Made by a program: the position numbers and the translations under genes. Under the pieces are notes generated by a model that had not been told where the DNA came from, made no database searches, and saw only the letters and a program-made list of their open reading frames with translations. A stretch of 64,000 nt of DNA from Ustulina deusta (Eukaryota > Ascomycota > Sordariomycetes > Xylariales > Xylariaceae). Location of the stretch: positions 682,001 to 746,000 of the forward strand of contig JAJNNX010000020.1 in the NCBI GenBank assembly GCA_023159155.1, written 5' to 3'. Shown here piece by piece: positions 46,078 to 58,139 of this stretch (positions within the stretch are counted from its first letter, which is position 1; the number at the start of each line of letters is the position of its first letter).

Positions 46078-46637
46078 GATCGACTATTTCTCCGAATCTC
46101 AGCTGAGCACAGAGTAGTATTAGGAATATGGTATTAGCGAATAATTTCCATCTTACGGCACTTTGCTGTTCAAAGGAAAAATTAGAAGCGATGTGTTGGG
46201 GCCTCTACGTCGGCCGTAACCATGCTGGCTGATATAAGTCTTTGAGTATAGTTCCATTTGTTTCCGGAATAGAACGTTATAGTCTGCTTCCAAACATCTT
46301 TGTCTGAGACAATGGGCATTATAGAAACCCGCTTTCAACGAAGTATGGAATGCCGTGAAAGCCGCTTTGTCTTCCATGCAAGAAGCATTCCAGCAAGGAC
46401 TCAGTCTGCGTTTGACCTGACACCAGAGCTAGTGGTGGGATACCATTGCAACACAACATACCAGACTAATTTAAATATCGATTTCGACTTACTAGACGCG
46501 CAACGTCATGATCGGCGTTCACGATTGGCTTGAAGCTGAGTGTGGCCGTTTCAGAATTCTTTACTGGATTGTCTATCGTAGTACTAGAACGAAAGCATCA
46601 TCCCTAAACTTAGAAGTCTGAACTGGGTGGTTTTCGC
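46078..46637. other. Intergenic, no gene seen
   Basis: Spacer between two minus-strand genes. A 74-codon minus frame (46153-46377) has no supporting feature. Confidence 0.4.
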
Positions 46638-48094
46638 CTAACCCTTGGCGGCACCAGCCTTAATCAATAGAATGTCACCATCTTCGACGACATAGTCTTT
46701 GCCTTTCGCCATGATCTTACCCTTGGCTTTAACTTCAGATTCATCGCCAAGTTCCTTCAGTGCAGCGTAGTTGTATACGACGGCTTGGATAAACGTCTTC
46801 TCAAAGTCTGTGTGAATAACGCCGGCGGCCTGAGGTGCCTTGGTGCCTTCTCTGATAGTCCATTGTCGAACTTCATCGGTACCAGTGGTGAAGAAACTAC
46901 GTAGATGCAGCGCTTTCCGCATTGTTGTAACAATTTTTGGTAGTGCAGACTCAATTCCAAGATTTTTGCATTCCTCAGCGGCTGCTGCGTCGGTTTCAAA
47001 ACGTGTCAAACGCTCTTCGAAGCAAACGGAAATTGGAAGGATGGGGTCGCCTGCAGCATTTTCCTTCATCCATTCTGCGATCTTGGCCAGATGCTTATTC
47101 TTCTTTCTCGTGTAATCCTTCTCGGAAAGATTAACAAGATATACAACCGGTTTTGCAGAGAGCAAAAACAAGGTGTTAATAACCTCAACCTGTTCACACA
47201 CAGTCAATATTGAATTATCCTTGCCGTGTTGTGCCATATCAATAAGGGTGTGAATAGGAAATCAGAGTAGGTTTTTTATCTCAGTGTGCTCTCTGCGTTG
47301 TATTATTGAGGCACTCGAAGAGCTGGGATTAGATCAGGCGCTATGGCCCTTGTTCATCATAAAAGGTAAAACGTGGAAAAAAACAACGAAATGTTCAGTC
47401 TTACCTCCTTTGGAGACCAGTTGCCCTTTCGGACATCCTTGCCGTCCTTCAACCAGTTAAGGACCTTTTCCATGGTGGCCTCTTCTTCTTTGGCCTTCTT
47501 CACTTCCAGACTTTGACCACCGACACGTGTCTTCTTCTTCTGGTTTTCTATGGCCTTTTCGGTAAATTCGATATCCTTTGTCCGCAGCTCGTCTCCAATG
47601 ATGTCTAGATCTCTGACAGGGTTGACGTCACCTTCGACGTGAATGATCTCGGCATCGTCAAAGCACCGAACGACCTGGAAGATGGCATCGACAGCGCGGA
47701 TGTGTGACAAGAAAGCGTTACCGAGACCAGCGCCAGTGGAAGCGCCCCTAGTAAGACCTGCAATATCGTAGACAGTCAAGTGAGCTGGCACTCGACTCTT
47801 AGGGCTATATTTTTCGCACAGCCAATCGTAGCGCTCATCGGGTACGATGACACGAGACTCTTCGGGATCAATGGTAGCGTAAGGGAAATTCTACTCATAC
47901 CTAGTCAGAGAAGAAGAGGCAGACGCGTAGAACAGCAGAGAGCTTACAGCGGGATTACCAAGGCTGCACTTGGTGATGGCCTGGAACAGGGTGGATTTGC
48001 CAACGTTGGCAAGACCGACAATTCCAGCCTTCAAGTTGTTGCCAGGACGGCCCAGAAGGACCTTCTCCTCGACGGCACCTTTCTTGGGAGGCAT
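46638..48094 (-). CDS. Obg-like ATPase 1 (YchF/OLA1 family)
   Basis: A cytosolic P-loop NTPase that binds ribosomes and acts in translation and stress responses; the family prefers ATP. Three exons join in phase 0: 48094-47948, 47890-47405 and 47189-46638, giving 394 aa, the normal length. The G1 P-loop is GLANVGKST (residues 27-35), [10 protein letters not shown] is the switch I region, and [12 protein letters not shown] is G3. The family-specific coiled region [12 protein letters not shown] follows. [19 protein letters not shown] replaces the NKxD specificity motif of true GTPases. The C-terminal TGS domain holds [20 protein letters not shown]. The start in GGCATTTT on the plus strand is unambiguous. 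It is divergent from the PPPDE peptidase gene. Confidence 0.97.
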
Positions 48095-48686
48095 TTTGGG
48101 GGGAGTACGTCGCTTAGCGTAGGTACGAGTGGTGATGTATATGGTGGTGCAACTAGGCACTCGAGATGTAGACGGAGAAGGGGGGAGGGGGAGAAACGCA
48201 GAGCTCGCTGCGGTAGGGGGGAAAATGCGGGAGAGAGAAACGAAGGGGCGAGGAATGAAGGTGGAGGGAGACGTCGTGAAAGATTCCGGCTGGAAACCAG
48301 CCTCAGGGTCTCGTCAAACAGGGCTTGTTCGAGTCAATGACCGGAGGGCTGTTCATGTATTTTTTGCTTCGAAATGTGGTCGAAGACAGACCTTGTGAGG
48401 GATAAAGCGGATGGAGAGGGAGGAGTGAAGTTGATTATGTTAGGTTTTGTTTCCTTCTGTTCCAATGTAACCCTTTTTGCATGAGGGGCAGAAGAAGAAG
48501 AAGAAAAAGCTTGCGGCGCAAAGTGGATTCCAAGAAATTGACTCCCAACCTCGCCCATCCTAGCCCCGCCAGGTCCCACGGGCTGAGTGAGAGCACAACT
48601 CGCCTATCCAAGATGCGGGTGGGGACCGGTTGTAGGGTTTTACCGAGCTGACCTGTTTGATGCATTCCTTTCTTATATACATCCAT

Positions 48687-48712
48687 CATACATACATACA
48701 TACCTACCTACC
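48687..48712. repeat. CATA/CTAC tetranucleotide microsatellite
   Basis: Four CATA units pass into CTAC units, followed by related TAGGTAC steps to 48735. Confidence 0.8.
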
Positions 48713-49313
48713 TTAGGTACCTATAGGTACATCCATTGGATACCCGACTTACCTTACCTTCCTAGGTAGGCACCTTCCCCTATCGACCTCCGCCCTGCTT
48801 TCAGCCTCAAGCCAAGACTCGCCCTAAACCTGGGGTTCTGATGTCAGGATGCGCTGTTAGTGGCTTCAGGTGCTGAACCATCAAGGCATTGTCTCCAACC
48901 GGTCAGCTCTCCAGCTGATTAAGTAAGTACCTATTTGGGACTGTCTGCTAAGTACCAGGCAGGTAAGTGGAGGAGGTGGTGCAGGTACTTTTGACAGAGA
49001 CGAATCGTGTTCCATTGGATTTCATTCCCGCGGTTCTTGTTCCCGGCACCATCCCAGCCAATTAATTATCACTGCCTGGACAGGCAGGGTGAAAGTACGC
49101 AGCCAACATCCACAATGTTACTTATCAAGGTCTTCGCACCAAATACCTGACCTACACTGGATATATGCCTACGTGTAGCTATTCATCCTTTATTATTCTT
49201 ATGTATACGTTCCTTTCAGGCTTGCCCAATAATAGTGCCTGGTTCCTCTGCTTGGGTCTTTGACTCGATCCCTCCATTGTGTCTTGGCATTGTTCTCGCC
49301 ACGGACACCTGAG

Positions 49314-49321
49314 TATATATA
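49314..49321 (+). promoter_or_regulatory. Candidate TATA box
   Basis: TATATATA about 136 bases upstream of the ATG at 49457, in a position suited to a core promoter. Confidence 0.3.
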
Positions 49322-49456
49322 CCTCTAAGCTATAGCACAAACAGTTCAGCCCCTCGCTCCACAGACTTGCTTGCATTCCAACGAACAACCGTCGTCAACA
49401 TCTGGCTAGTCCACAGCTTCCATCGCATCTACACCATCGTCTCGCCATCCACCACC

Positions 49457-50298
49457 ATGGCATCCAAGAAATCCTCGTCTAGTAGAACTTCGGGGCAGTC
49501 ACACAGGTCAACTCTGTCCTTGACAAGGACCGAAATAGTCATCAACGTCTATGATTTACTTTCTGTATGTCCCCCTTTCTCTTCTCACCTCCGCATTTGC
49601 AGGCTGTAGCTGTGGCTGAATACTGACCGACCATTCGCCCATAGCCCGGCCGTCTCTCTTCGGTCCTATGGACCTTCGGCACATCCCTCCTCCACTCCGG
49701 CGTCGTGATCAACGGCAAGGAATACGCGTATGGGGGGCATGACAGGCGAGGTATGACGGGCGTGTACTGGACCCAGCCAAAGACCGAACCCCCTGGCGGC
49801 ACGTTTCGAACCGAGATCCTGCAAGGCTTCACGTTCGCGACCCAGGCCGAGATCGACTCCATCATCCACCGCGCCTCGCTCGAATTTGACGGTTCCGCCT
49901 ACAACATCCTCACCCGCAACTGCAACCACTTTACCAGCTATATCTGCCAAAAGTTGACCGGCCGGCCTGGTCCAGGCTGGTTGAACCGTGCCGCGAGCAT
50001 CGGCGTCGCACTCCCTTGCGTTGTGCCCCGCGAGTGGATCGACCCGCCAGACGTGGAAGCGGCCGAGGGTGAGTTGCTGGGAGACGACAGCGATATAGAT
50101 GCCCACGAGGGCTCGAGGATGCTCAGACCTGAATCCTCCCGGAGAACGTTGGCGACATCCCCGAACAGCCAAGACGAAGATTCGGATCAAGATTATCGGC
50201 GCAGCAACACGTCAAAGGGGAAGAAAAAGAGTACGGCCCGAGATAGCAGTGGCAGACGCTTGCCGGCTGCGGAGAGAGCCCCTACGCCCGGGAGGTGA
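49457..50298 (+). CDS. PPPDE/DeSI-type thiol peptidase
   Basis: A predicted cysteine isopeptidase of the PPPDE family (deSUMOylating or deubiquitinating). Two exons, 49457-49564 and 49645-50298, join in phase 0 and give 253 aa. The core starts with INVYDLLS. The catalytic His is H53 in GTSLLHSGVVI, and the Cys is C129 in LTRNCNHFTSYICQKLTG. The two lie about 76 residues apart, as in the family. The GYGG-like AYGGHDRRGMTGVYW and PGGTFRTE segments fit PPPDE domains. After residue 155 the tail is hydrophilic, acidic then basic, and probably disordered. The start ATG sits in CACCATGG, a strong Kozak context. Confidence 0.92.
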
Positions 50299-50671
50299 TT
50301 GGGCAGAGACATAGATGCGGTTTTCCCCCGCGTGTTTGCATTTCATGGCGTTTTCGAAGTACGGTTATAGGTGTAGTCTGATGCATGGGCGTTCTGGAAC
50401 GGCTGTCTGTCTGATTGATACCAGATCTTTTATTTTTATTTTGGGGGCGCATGGTAGCATTCATTGTATCCGCTCCTTTCTTTTCACCTTGTTGTTAACT
50501 ACGAAATGCATATCACAACTGGATTGGATTCAAATTGTACAGGGAATTCTACAAGCTTGACGCTATGACATATGATACAGATCTTGTGCCCTTGGATGAT
50601 TAGGTAGAACCAGCGATCCAACTATTCTTTACTCGTCTCCCTTGTATGGCCCTTAACTTGAAAGCCACCCT
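50299..50671. other. Short convergent intergenic spacer
   Basis: Between the PPPDE gene (plus) and the uS11 gene (minus). Likely 3' untranslated regions of both. Confidence 0.4.
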
Positions 50672-51388
50672 CTAACCCAATCTCTTGGGTCGAGGACTCC
50701 TTGTGCCACCAAACTTCACCCTTGTATTGTCAGACACCTTTCTAATGTGCGGCCGCAGCAGACGCCCCTCACTGCCGAGTAACACCTTAGTAGCAGCCTC
50801 GCGGCCAAGGCCGAAGCCGCGAAGCACAACCTCAAGTGCGGTGATTTTGCGATGCCAGCCGCCCTGGTTTAGCTTGTCGAGTACGTAGGCGCACAGCTGG
50901 TAAGCGGCGTCGTAGCTGCCGCGCTTCGTCTTCTTGAAGCCAATGTTTCCCGCCGACATGGAGATGATGGCGCCCCGGTCCGGTTTCGTCACGGTGATGT
51001 GCGTGTTGTGCTTGTGCGAATAGATGTGGAAGTGGAAGGGCTCACTTGCGGGACCCGAGTTTTCCCTCGCCCCAGCCATGTCGTCGGCGCCGAGGATCGA
51101 GTCATTGGGGTGGCCCATTGCCCGCGAGATGGTGCCCGTGGCCAGCACACGTTCTATATCCGACATGCCGTTGTGTAGACTACCGCCTGGCGCTTGAGCA
51201 GCAGGTGACCGCGGCTGTGCTTCGGACAGTCTGCTAAGGAGAGGTGACCTGGCCGCCGGGGGGGGCTCATCTTGTTGTCGCAGGCACGTCTGCGAAAACG
51301 CCCGGAGGGATTGCTGTTTGGGACGGAGAGATAAGGCGGAAAACTTGGAGGTGGTCTTGACCAGCAGACGAGTTGTCGATGGCGTCAT
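50672..51388 (-). CDS. Mitochondrial small ribosomal subunit protein uS11 (MRPS18)
   Basis: A component of the mitochondrial 37S small ribosomal subunit. A single exon of 238 aa. The first 35-40 residues are basic, Ser-rich and free of acidic residues (MTPSTTRLLVKTTSKFSAL), a typical mitochondrial import signal. A linker then leads to the uS11 domain from about residue 117: HFHIYSHKHNTHITVTKPDR, SAGNIGFKKTKRGSYDAAYQ, LRGFGLGREAA and the C-terminal IRKVSDNTRVKFGGTRSPRP with the conserved basic end. The family call is secure. It points toward the PPPDE gene and has the transposase remnant behind it. Confidence 0.94.
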   Translation of the reverse strand: MTPSTTRLLVKTTSKFSALSLRPKQQSLRAFSQTCLRQQDEPPPAARSPLLSRLSEAQPRSPAAQAPGGSLHNGMSDIERVLATGTISRAMGHPNDSILGADDMAGARENSGPASEPFHFHIYSHKHNTHITVTKPDRGAIISMSAGNIGFKKTKRGSYDAAYQLCAYVLDKLNQGGWHRKITALEVVLRGFGLGREAATKVLLGSEGRLLRPHIRKVSDNTRVKFGGTRSPRPKRLG

Positions 51389-51834
51389 CTTCGAGGCATC
51401 GATGTTGGTGCGCGCGCAATTGGTAGGCTCGTGGGCGGGATGGCGATGATCTAAAGGTACGGCACTCTCGATGTTCGCATCGGAAATTTTAGCCGAGACA
51501 CATTTGGATGATTGGATTGGCCAAAACAGCGTGCCTTAGGTAATCCCAGACTATCCACCTACATACCTGAGTTACATACAGGTATACTATTTCGTTCAGG
51601 TGGGTTCAGCGTCCGCCTTCCTAATGTACCGGTACATATTATTCTCAGAGTGGGGCATAGTGGGCCAAAGACAGTGTGCAGCTTTCCAGTCAAAGTACCC
51701 CAGCTGCGTTTCCCTTAACAATTTTTGGAAATGGCTGTACTGCTTTGTGGCCGGGCGCATTGTTCGCGTTTCCAACTGGAAACTCTACAACTGGCGACAA
51801 CTTGCGAGCCAGAATCTGCTGCTCTCCTCGCTGA
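51389..51834. other. Intergenic; left flank of the transposase remnant
   Basis: No gene supported. I looked for terminal inverted repeats against the sequence after 52680 and saw none by eye. Confidence 0.35.
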
Positions 51835-52676
51835 CATGGCCCCCCGTCTTTTCAAGCCCCAGCATGAGCTAGTGCTATCTATGATTCGTCAAGACTTCTC
51901 GAATGAAGCTGTAGCGGTAGCTATACCTTGCACCGTCCGCGCTGTCCGTCGGATACGATCAACATACTCGAGATATGGAACGACCACCGTCCCTTCGAAT
52001 CGTAGTGGCCCTGATCCCAAGATAACTCCTGTTATACGAGATGCTATTGAGTTCTAATTAGCTGAGGCGCCTGATATGGTACGGCGAGAGATGATTGACT
52101 TCGTCTACGACCAGTTTAAAGGGGGTTCCGAAGCTGGTATTACTCGTGCTATGCAAGCAAACTGGTTGACCTCGAAGGTAATGCGTCGAGTGGCTCGGCA
52201 ACAAAAGCCTGAGCTACGACATTTCTACTAATATAGACTTAAGATGGAAGGGTACGAGTCATATCATTTAGTCTTTATTGACGAGTCTGGCATACACAGA
52301 AAGGGATCAAAATGGCCCGTGTTTTTCCTGGATCTACGGATAAGGCGACAGTTGAGGACTTTATCGAACAGCTGCTGGAGCCTTGCGGGCCATGGCCGGC
52401 GCCTGAGACAGTGCTTGTCATGGATAATGCGACATTCCACTATTCGGATAAGATCCAACACATGTGCGACGAGGCTAGCGTAAAGCTGATTTACTTATAC
52501 ACTCCAACCACGAAGATTGAGGAGTTCTTTGGGGAACTCAAGTCAAATGCAAAGTCGCAGTACAATGCCCATAGGGATCTAATGTGTAGAGACTTCGAAG
52601 CCTTTGTAAAGGCACGCATAAAAGCCGTAGGCAATCGGCACTGGTCCTCTCGACAGGGCAGCAAAGGCAACCGTTG
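51835..52676 (+). pseudogene. Tc1/mariner-type (DDE) transposase pseudogene
   Basis: Remains of a DDE transposon. A helix-turn-helix N-terminal part (QDFSNEAVAVAIPCTVRAVR) is followed by two nonsense codons in the same frame, TAA at 52055-52057 and TAA at 52229-52231. YHLVFIDESGIHRKGSKWPV carries the first catalytic Asp. A deletion and frame change come at about 52310-52320, and the next frame gives TVLVMDNATFHYSD with the second Asp and TTKIEEFFGELKS with the acidic third position. About 80 residues between the first and second motifs are missing compared with intact relatives as I know them. Not functional. Confidence 0.85.
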
Positions 52677-52745
52677 ATTTGACCCAAATTTTTTGATCCT
52701 GTCGGTTTCTAATGCTCTATCTGACGACAGTCGTTTCTTACCGCT

Positions 52746-55031
52746 CTATTCGACAATCTCCTCCTTGCACTCGATGCCGTACTTCTAAACGCGTCCTATA
52801 TCAGTACCTTTAATTCGTGTTCAAGTAACTTCACTTACCTCCTTGAGTTCCTTCATGAGATGGTTGTTGATCTTGCTGTTCATCGGGGCGAGAACGCCTT
52901 TCTCAGAAAGAGTGCCATCCAAGACCTGCTTGACAGCGACCGCGCACGGGATGCCAACTAGGTCTGATTAACAAGTGTTTACATTTCTTCTAGAGTGCGA
53001 AGGCTCACCAAGCTTAGCCATGGCAGAGTAGCCACCTGGCTCGGTGCTGCCGTACTCGCAGAGGGTTGAGGTCCTGGTTTGCTTGGTGCCGTCCTTCAGC
53101 TCAACCTCAAACTTGTGTTGCAGTCTTCGCAGTATCAGTATCATAGTCTCCAGAAATCAGACCCTCGACGCTGGGCCATCTCCGTGTTGGGCAAGATCCA
53201 CTCACATTACGAGATCTCGCTCTCCCTCGCCAAATTGCATCTTCTTTTCCAGAGTGGCGCAAAGGGTATCTAAGGGGTTTCCACGTGGGATAGTCTAGCC
53301 GTGGTGTAAGCGAAATCTCTTGGCAATGTTGCGTCGAATGCAATAGGCAAAGCAAGACCGCCTACCTTCTCAGAGGAAAAGATTCCGAGCCATCGAAGGC
53401 CGCTCAAGATGCGCGCCTTCTCCTCCTCATCCTTGAAAGCGGTCTTGGCGCAGATGGTCGCGATGAGATCCTTTTCGTCTGACGATGGGGCAGAGATGAT
53501 CTTCTGCGCAGCCTCCTTCCAAGGGATTGGTTCCTTGCAGAAGCTCTGTTCCTCATCTTTGAGGAAGCCAATGTCAACGAGAACCTTGACGAATTCCGGG
53601 AAGCCCGCATATCTCAAGGTACCCCTTGGCACATGTTAGGAACCTGTATAGTCACCAAGCACCCACGCGAACGTACCTGACGACAGTCTGCGCCTCAGGC
53701 ATGTTGTAGCGCTCCTTGTATGGCGTGGAATCACGGTTCGGATATCCAACAAACGCAAATCCTGGAAGTCATGGTATCAGGCATTGAAACTCAAGAGCGT
53801 CTATGCGCGAAAGTGTGGTCGCCAGTACGAGACCACATTCCCGCCGCACATGCCGCGGATATCGGGGTTGCTCACCTGGGTAAATGTGATATGGCTTAGC
53901 GGTAGCCATCAGATCTGTTCTCGTGCCACGCTCGTTAGCTTTTATGTTCCACGGCGTCATTCTTGGAAGGTCCTGGTTATCTGGCACAAGTGGCTCTTAC
54001 CTGGGCCTGCCACGTTGACAACTTTGCCATCCTGGTAAAAGCTGGCAGAATTGCGCAGTGCAAGCAAAACACCACGGGGTGACCTTGACCCAGACGCGTT
54101 AGCAACCAATACAGCGCGCGATTGATGCGGTGGCTTCTTACCAGGAGAACTTGTATCCCAAGGGGTTTCCAGAGTTCTCCGGCGCCGGCTAGGACACTCT
54201 CAGTCAGTCATTGCCATTTTCCGAGGGTTCGGGAAGCTCTTAGGTGCGTCTCCAGAGCGTTCAAGAGCACACGGCCCCAATGAGAGCCCCCGAGACTTTC
54301 CTAGAACGGGTAAAGAAGAACATACAAGGCCTCCGCAGAAACTCTTGAATGACAAAATCTTTCCACCCTCGTTGTGGACTTCCTCAATGGTCTTGACAGC
54401 GTCTGAGAGCATCAGCATCATATACTCCTTTCATATTCTCTATGGGGCCTTACATAGATGATCAATGCCCGGATCTGCAGAAACGTCAGCTTGTCTTGGC
54501 CATAGATATCACAGCAACGTTTCGAGATGGAAGCCTACCCAAGCCAATTTCGTTCATGACCGTAATGCCAGCATCCTTGCACTGCTGGTCGAGCTCCATC
54601 ATGGCAGGCGAAACGTAGCTAGTGGTGACGACATGCTTCTTCTGCCGGATGGCAGACTTGATAACTGAGGCGTGGAACGTGTAGGGGATCAAGCTAATGA
54701 CAAGGTCGTGCTTGGCGACCTCGGCGTCGAGGGCCTGCGCATTGGTAACATCGAGCGAGATGGGAGTGGCCTTCTGGACGCCGACCGAAAGAGCTTTGGC
54801 GGACTCCAGAGTCCTGCAGGCTGCAGAGCGTCAGTGGGTTAAACAACAAGTGTCGTTTTGGCTGCGCATCAACACACCGACCGTCACGGCGATGCCCGAT
54901 CCGCAGAGGATGTCAAGCGTCGGTCGCGTGACGAACCCAGCGCCGAGCATCAACACCCTGTTGGATTACACAACGTCAGTATGAGAAAATCATGGCACAG
55001 GGACAGCCGCGGCTCACTTTTGTGCCGCCAT
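52746..55031 (-). CDS. Saccharopine reductase (saccharopine dehydrogenase, NADP+, L-glutamate-forming), LYS9
   Basis: Lysine biosynthesis by the alpha-aminoadipate pathway: condenses aminoadipate semialdehyde with glutamate to saccharopine, cytosolic. Fourteen exons can be read, all joining in phase, about 448 aa, the normal length: 55031-55018, 54957-54878, 54820-54539, 54474-54454, 54402-54326, 54188-54142, 54083-54001, 53914-53876, 53761-53677, 53624-53366, about 53295-53207, 53124-53009, 52957-52839 and 52781-52746. The first exon is MAAQ plus part of a Lys codon; the second gives the Rossmann motif VLMLGAGFVTRPTLD. Later come ACRTLESAK, TTSYVSPAMMELDQQC, NEIGLGDPGIDHLYAVKTIEE, GYKFSWSPRGVLLALRN, GFAFVGYPNRDSTPYKERY, GLRWLGIFSSEKTIPRGNPL and LCEYGSTEPGGYSAMA, all typical of the enzyme. 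One exon is 21 nt, another 39 nt. Open-frame methods recover only fragments of it. Confidence 0.93.
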
Positions 55032-56436
55032 TGTGTAGAGGTATGCTTCGCAACTTGGCTTGGTGATTTTTTTCTTAGTGGTGTTTTGCAGTCGCGGTCT
55101 TGTTAAAATTCTAGGGTGGGGTGTTTGCTGCTTCCGATTTCGGCAATGTTGCTACAGAACAGAGCTACTTCATGGAAAGAACCTTGAAGGCTTTATGACT
55201 CCTTCGGCGCGGGGTGCCTTGCGCTATTACCCTGCGCTGTAAGGGCCTGCTGCTCAACATCCCGCTTTTTGTACTACCCGACTGAGGGTTCAAGTGTCGA
55301 CCACAGCTCTGCTTTGACAGCTTTGCGGAACAGCTCGACCTACATTTTCATATATTTCTACTGATCGGCTAGTCCTTTAGTTGCGCATTTGTGGTTTTAC
55401 GTATTTTCTTGTTTGAGTGAAGCTTGTAGAATAGTACGGACAAAATCCGTTACATCTGTAATCTATTTTAAATCAGTCGACGAAGTGTGCTTAGATGCAG
55501 CGACGAGCTGAGCTTTACGTATGGCATAATGCCGCACGAGATCTTGGTGTCTTGTGAATATCTTGAGTTTTCTTTTACATTCAGGATATGGGTACTTGAC
55601 GATGTTGCGTTTCAACGTCTTAGTATTTGATTGTATTTAAAAGCGTCCAGACTTATCATCAATAGTATAGACGCCGGCGAGGTGCTTGAGGTGCTTTTCA
55701 GCATTATCATTAATGTCGGCGGGTTGGTAATGTTTTATAAGGCTGGGGTTGTTGTGTACGTGAAGTTGGTGTAGGTACCGAGTCTCAAGTGAACCGTATA
55801 TAGGTTTAATTATTATTGCCGGAATCTTGCGATAGTATTACTTCCAACTAAGTATATCTTTTATACGAGAGAACCTTGTTAAGAATTCATGAAATTGATA
55901 AGGCCTGTTTTTATACTTATATGTCAGTGATTGGTGTTAGTGGTAGCTGGGAGCTTATCTTGAAGCTCTCTCGTGCTGGCCATACAGGCCGTCCTGACCG
56001 ATGCCTTACCCTGAGTTACCCCAGCACTCTGTTAAGGCCAATGTGGATGAATGACACAGTGTAGGTATATAAATCCAATCCTGTCTCTAACCATATTTGG
56101 CCCTTGCCAAGAAAGATTTATATATCAACGAGCGGGCACTGAACCTCAACGGTTCAGTAAAGTGGGGCTTGTCTAATTTCTTAACGGACGAGGTACTGCC
56201 TCTGTAACATTAGTAGACGTAGTACCTGCTGCCCTCCTGGTAGGTACCTTGTGCCAAGACAATGGAAGAGGTAATCGGTGTTTTGTCGAATTCATACTCC
56301 GATGATTTTTTTTTCCCAGTTCCATCAAGCAAGTCGCACGCGACGAAGAGTTTGCCTCTTCTTGTTCCCAGCCCCGCAACCCCCTTCCCTGCGGCCTTTC
56401 TCCCATCGCTAGGCCCCAGCACAATCCGGGACAAAT
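55032..56436. other. Divergent intergenic region, LYS9 / TIM44
   Basis: About 1.4 kb without a supported gene. Short plus frames at 55060-55242 and 55876-56064 lack any motif. It should contain the promoters of both flanking genes. Confidence 0.4.
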
Positions 56437-58139
56437 ATGAGTTCTCTGCAACATGTCACTCGGAGCACGACTCCCGCTTCGATCGCACGGACGCCTTCGC
56501 TGGCTGTCTATTCATACGGAAGGTCGCCGGCCTACAGGCGGTTAATTGCGAACACGCCCGGCTTCGCGCGAAGCAAGACCGCACTCCCCACACCCTCACA
56601 CGCTTATTCAACTCCGTTTAGCCCCATATCTCCCCTCCGATCTCCCTTTCTGCCCGAGACCGTCGCCGCGATACAGTCACACGGGTTTCACCGAACATCA
56701 CAATGGCGCCAGCAACAGCCTCCGCAATCCTCTGGACAATCACCAAAACCTGAAGAGAAATCAGAGTCCAGTGCGTTCGACGCGAATCCAGAGGCCAGGC
56801 CCGGGCCTGGAGACCAAACGAAGCAACGCGAGGATGGCGAGGACTCGGGAGAGGGCACCAAACAGGAAGACAAACAGGGAGACAAACAGGAAGAGAAAAA
56901 GGAAGATCTTCCGCCACCACCGCCCCATGGCGACAAGACTCCATGGCAGGTGTTCATGGAGACCATGCAGACTGAATTCAAAGCTTCGAAAGAATGGAAC
57001 GAGTCGACAAAGCAGTTGTCCGACTCAGCTCACCAATTCACCGAGAGCGAATCTGTCCGACGCGCCAGACAGGCCTATGAATCTACGACCGGCGCTGTTT
57101 CATCCACAGCCGGAAAGGTCCTAAAGTCTTCTGCCGATGCCGTCGGAAAGGGTGCGGCGTGGACTTGGGACACTAACGTCATGAAGGGTGTCCGAAAGGG
57201 CGCCTACTTCACCGGAAATGCTCTCGACAAAGCAACTAAGCCTCTTCGTGATACTGAAGCTTATAAGAGCGTGAAAGATGTCATCGATGACGGCAGTAGC
57301 TCACGGTACGGTGGCTGGGTTGAGAAGGAGGAGCGGAGAAAAGCGCGTGAGCTACGGCAGAAAAAATCGGCCTCGATTCATGGGAACATGGAAGATATAG
57401 TCGAAGATCCCAAGTACGTATCTGCTTCGGCCTCCTTTCGTAATCTTGGCTAACTCCCACCAGCGCTGGAACCAACGTAACTCTTCATAAGGATGCTGCG
57501 TGGAAAGAAGCATGGCGCGAGTTCCGTGACCAAAACAAATTTGTTCAGGGTGTGTTCAGCATGAAGAACGTGTACCAGGAATCAGAAAACCCCTTGATCT
57601 CAACAGCACGAAGCATCACCGACCGAGTTGCCGGTTTCTTCGCCGAGAATGAAACCGCCATGGTCATCAAAAAGATTCGGGCCATGGATCCTAACTTCCA
57701 GCTCGAACCCTTTCAACAGGAGCTGCGGGATTACATCTTACCCGAGGTCCTCGATGCGTATGTCAAAGGCGATACCGAAACCCTCAAATTATGGCTCTCA
57801 GCCGCCCAATATTCCGTCTATGAAGCTCTGACGAAACAATATCTACAAGCCGGCATGAAGTCCGACGGACGGATTCTGGACATCAGACACGTGGATATCT
57901 TAAAGGCCCGCATGCTTGAGCCCGGTGAGATCCCCGTGTTTATCATTACATGCCGAACACAAGAAGTTCACGTGTACCGCAATGCGAAGACAAGTGAACT
58001 TGCCGCCGGCATGGAAGACCGAGTTCAGCTCGTCACTTACGTCATTGGCATCACTCGTACCGCCGAAGAGGTTAGCAACCCCGAGACTAGAGGATGGAGG
58101 TTTATCGAAATGCAGAAGAGCGGCAGGGATTACATATAG
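56437..58139 (+). CDS. Mitochondrial import inner membrane translocase subunit TIM44
   Basis: The peripheral matrix subunit that links the TIM23 channel to mtHsp70. Two exons, 56437-57413 and 57464-58139, join in phase, 550 aa. A long Ser/Arg/Thr-rich presequence (about 70-90 residues) is followed by a Pro/Glu/Lys-rich linker with repeated DKQEEKKED-type segments. The helical N-domain (TPWQVFMETMQTEFKASKEW, AYKSVKDVIDD) comes next, then the C-terminal Tim44-like domain: NPLISTARSITDRVAGFFAE, MDPNFQLEPFQQELRDYILP, EVLDAYVKGDTETLKLW and the end block NPETRGWRFIEMQKSGRDYI. Slightly longer than yeast Tim44 because of the linker, as is common in filamentous fungi. Confidence 0.95.

Larger units (their letters stand above)
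48095..49456. other. Divergent promoter region between OLA1 and the PPPDE gene
   Basis: No gene supported. Holds a CATA/CTAC microsatellite (48687-48712), a polypurine patch (48180-48240) and a TATA-like element at 49314. Confidence 0.45.

Noticed and set aside
56546..57124. 192-codon plus frame and opposing minus frames over TIM44
   Set aside because: Frame-shifted shadows of the TIM44 coding sequence.
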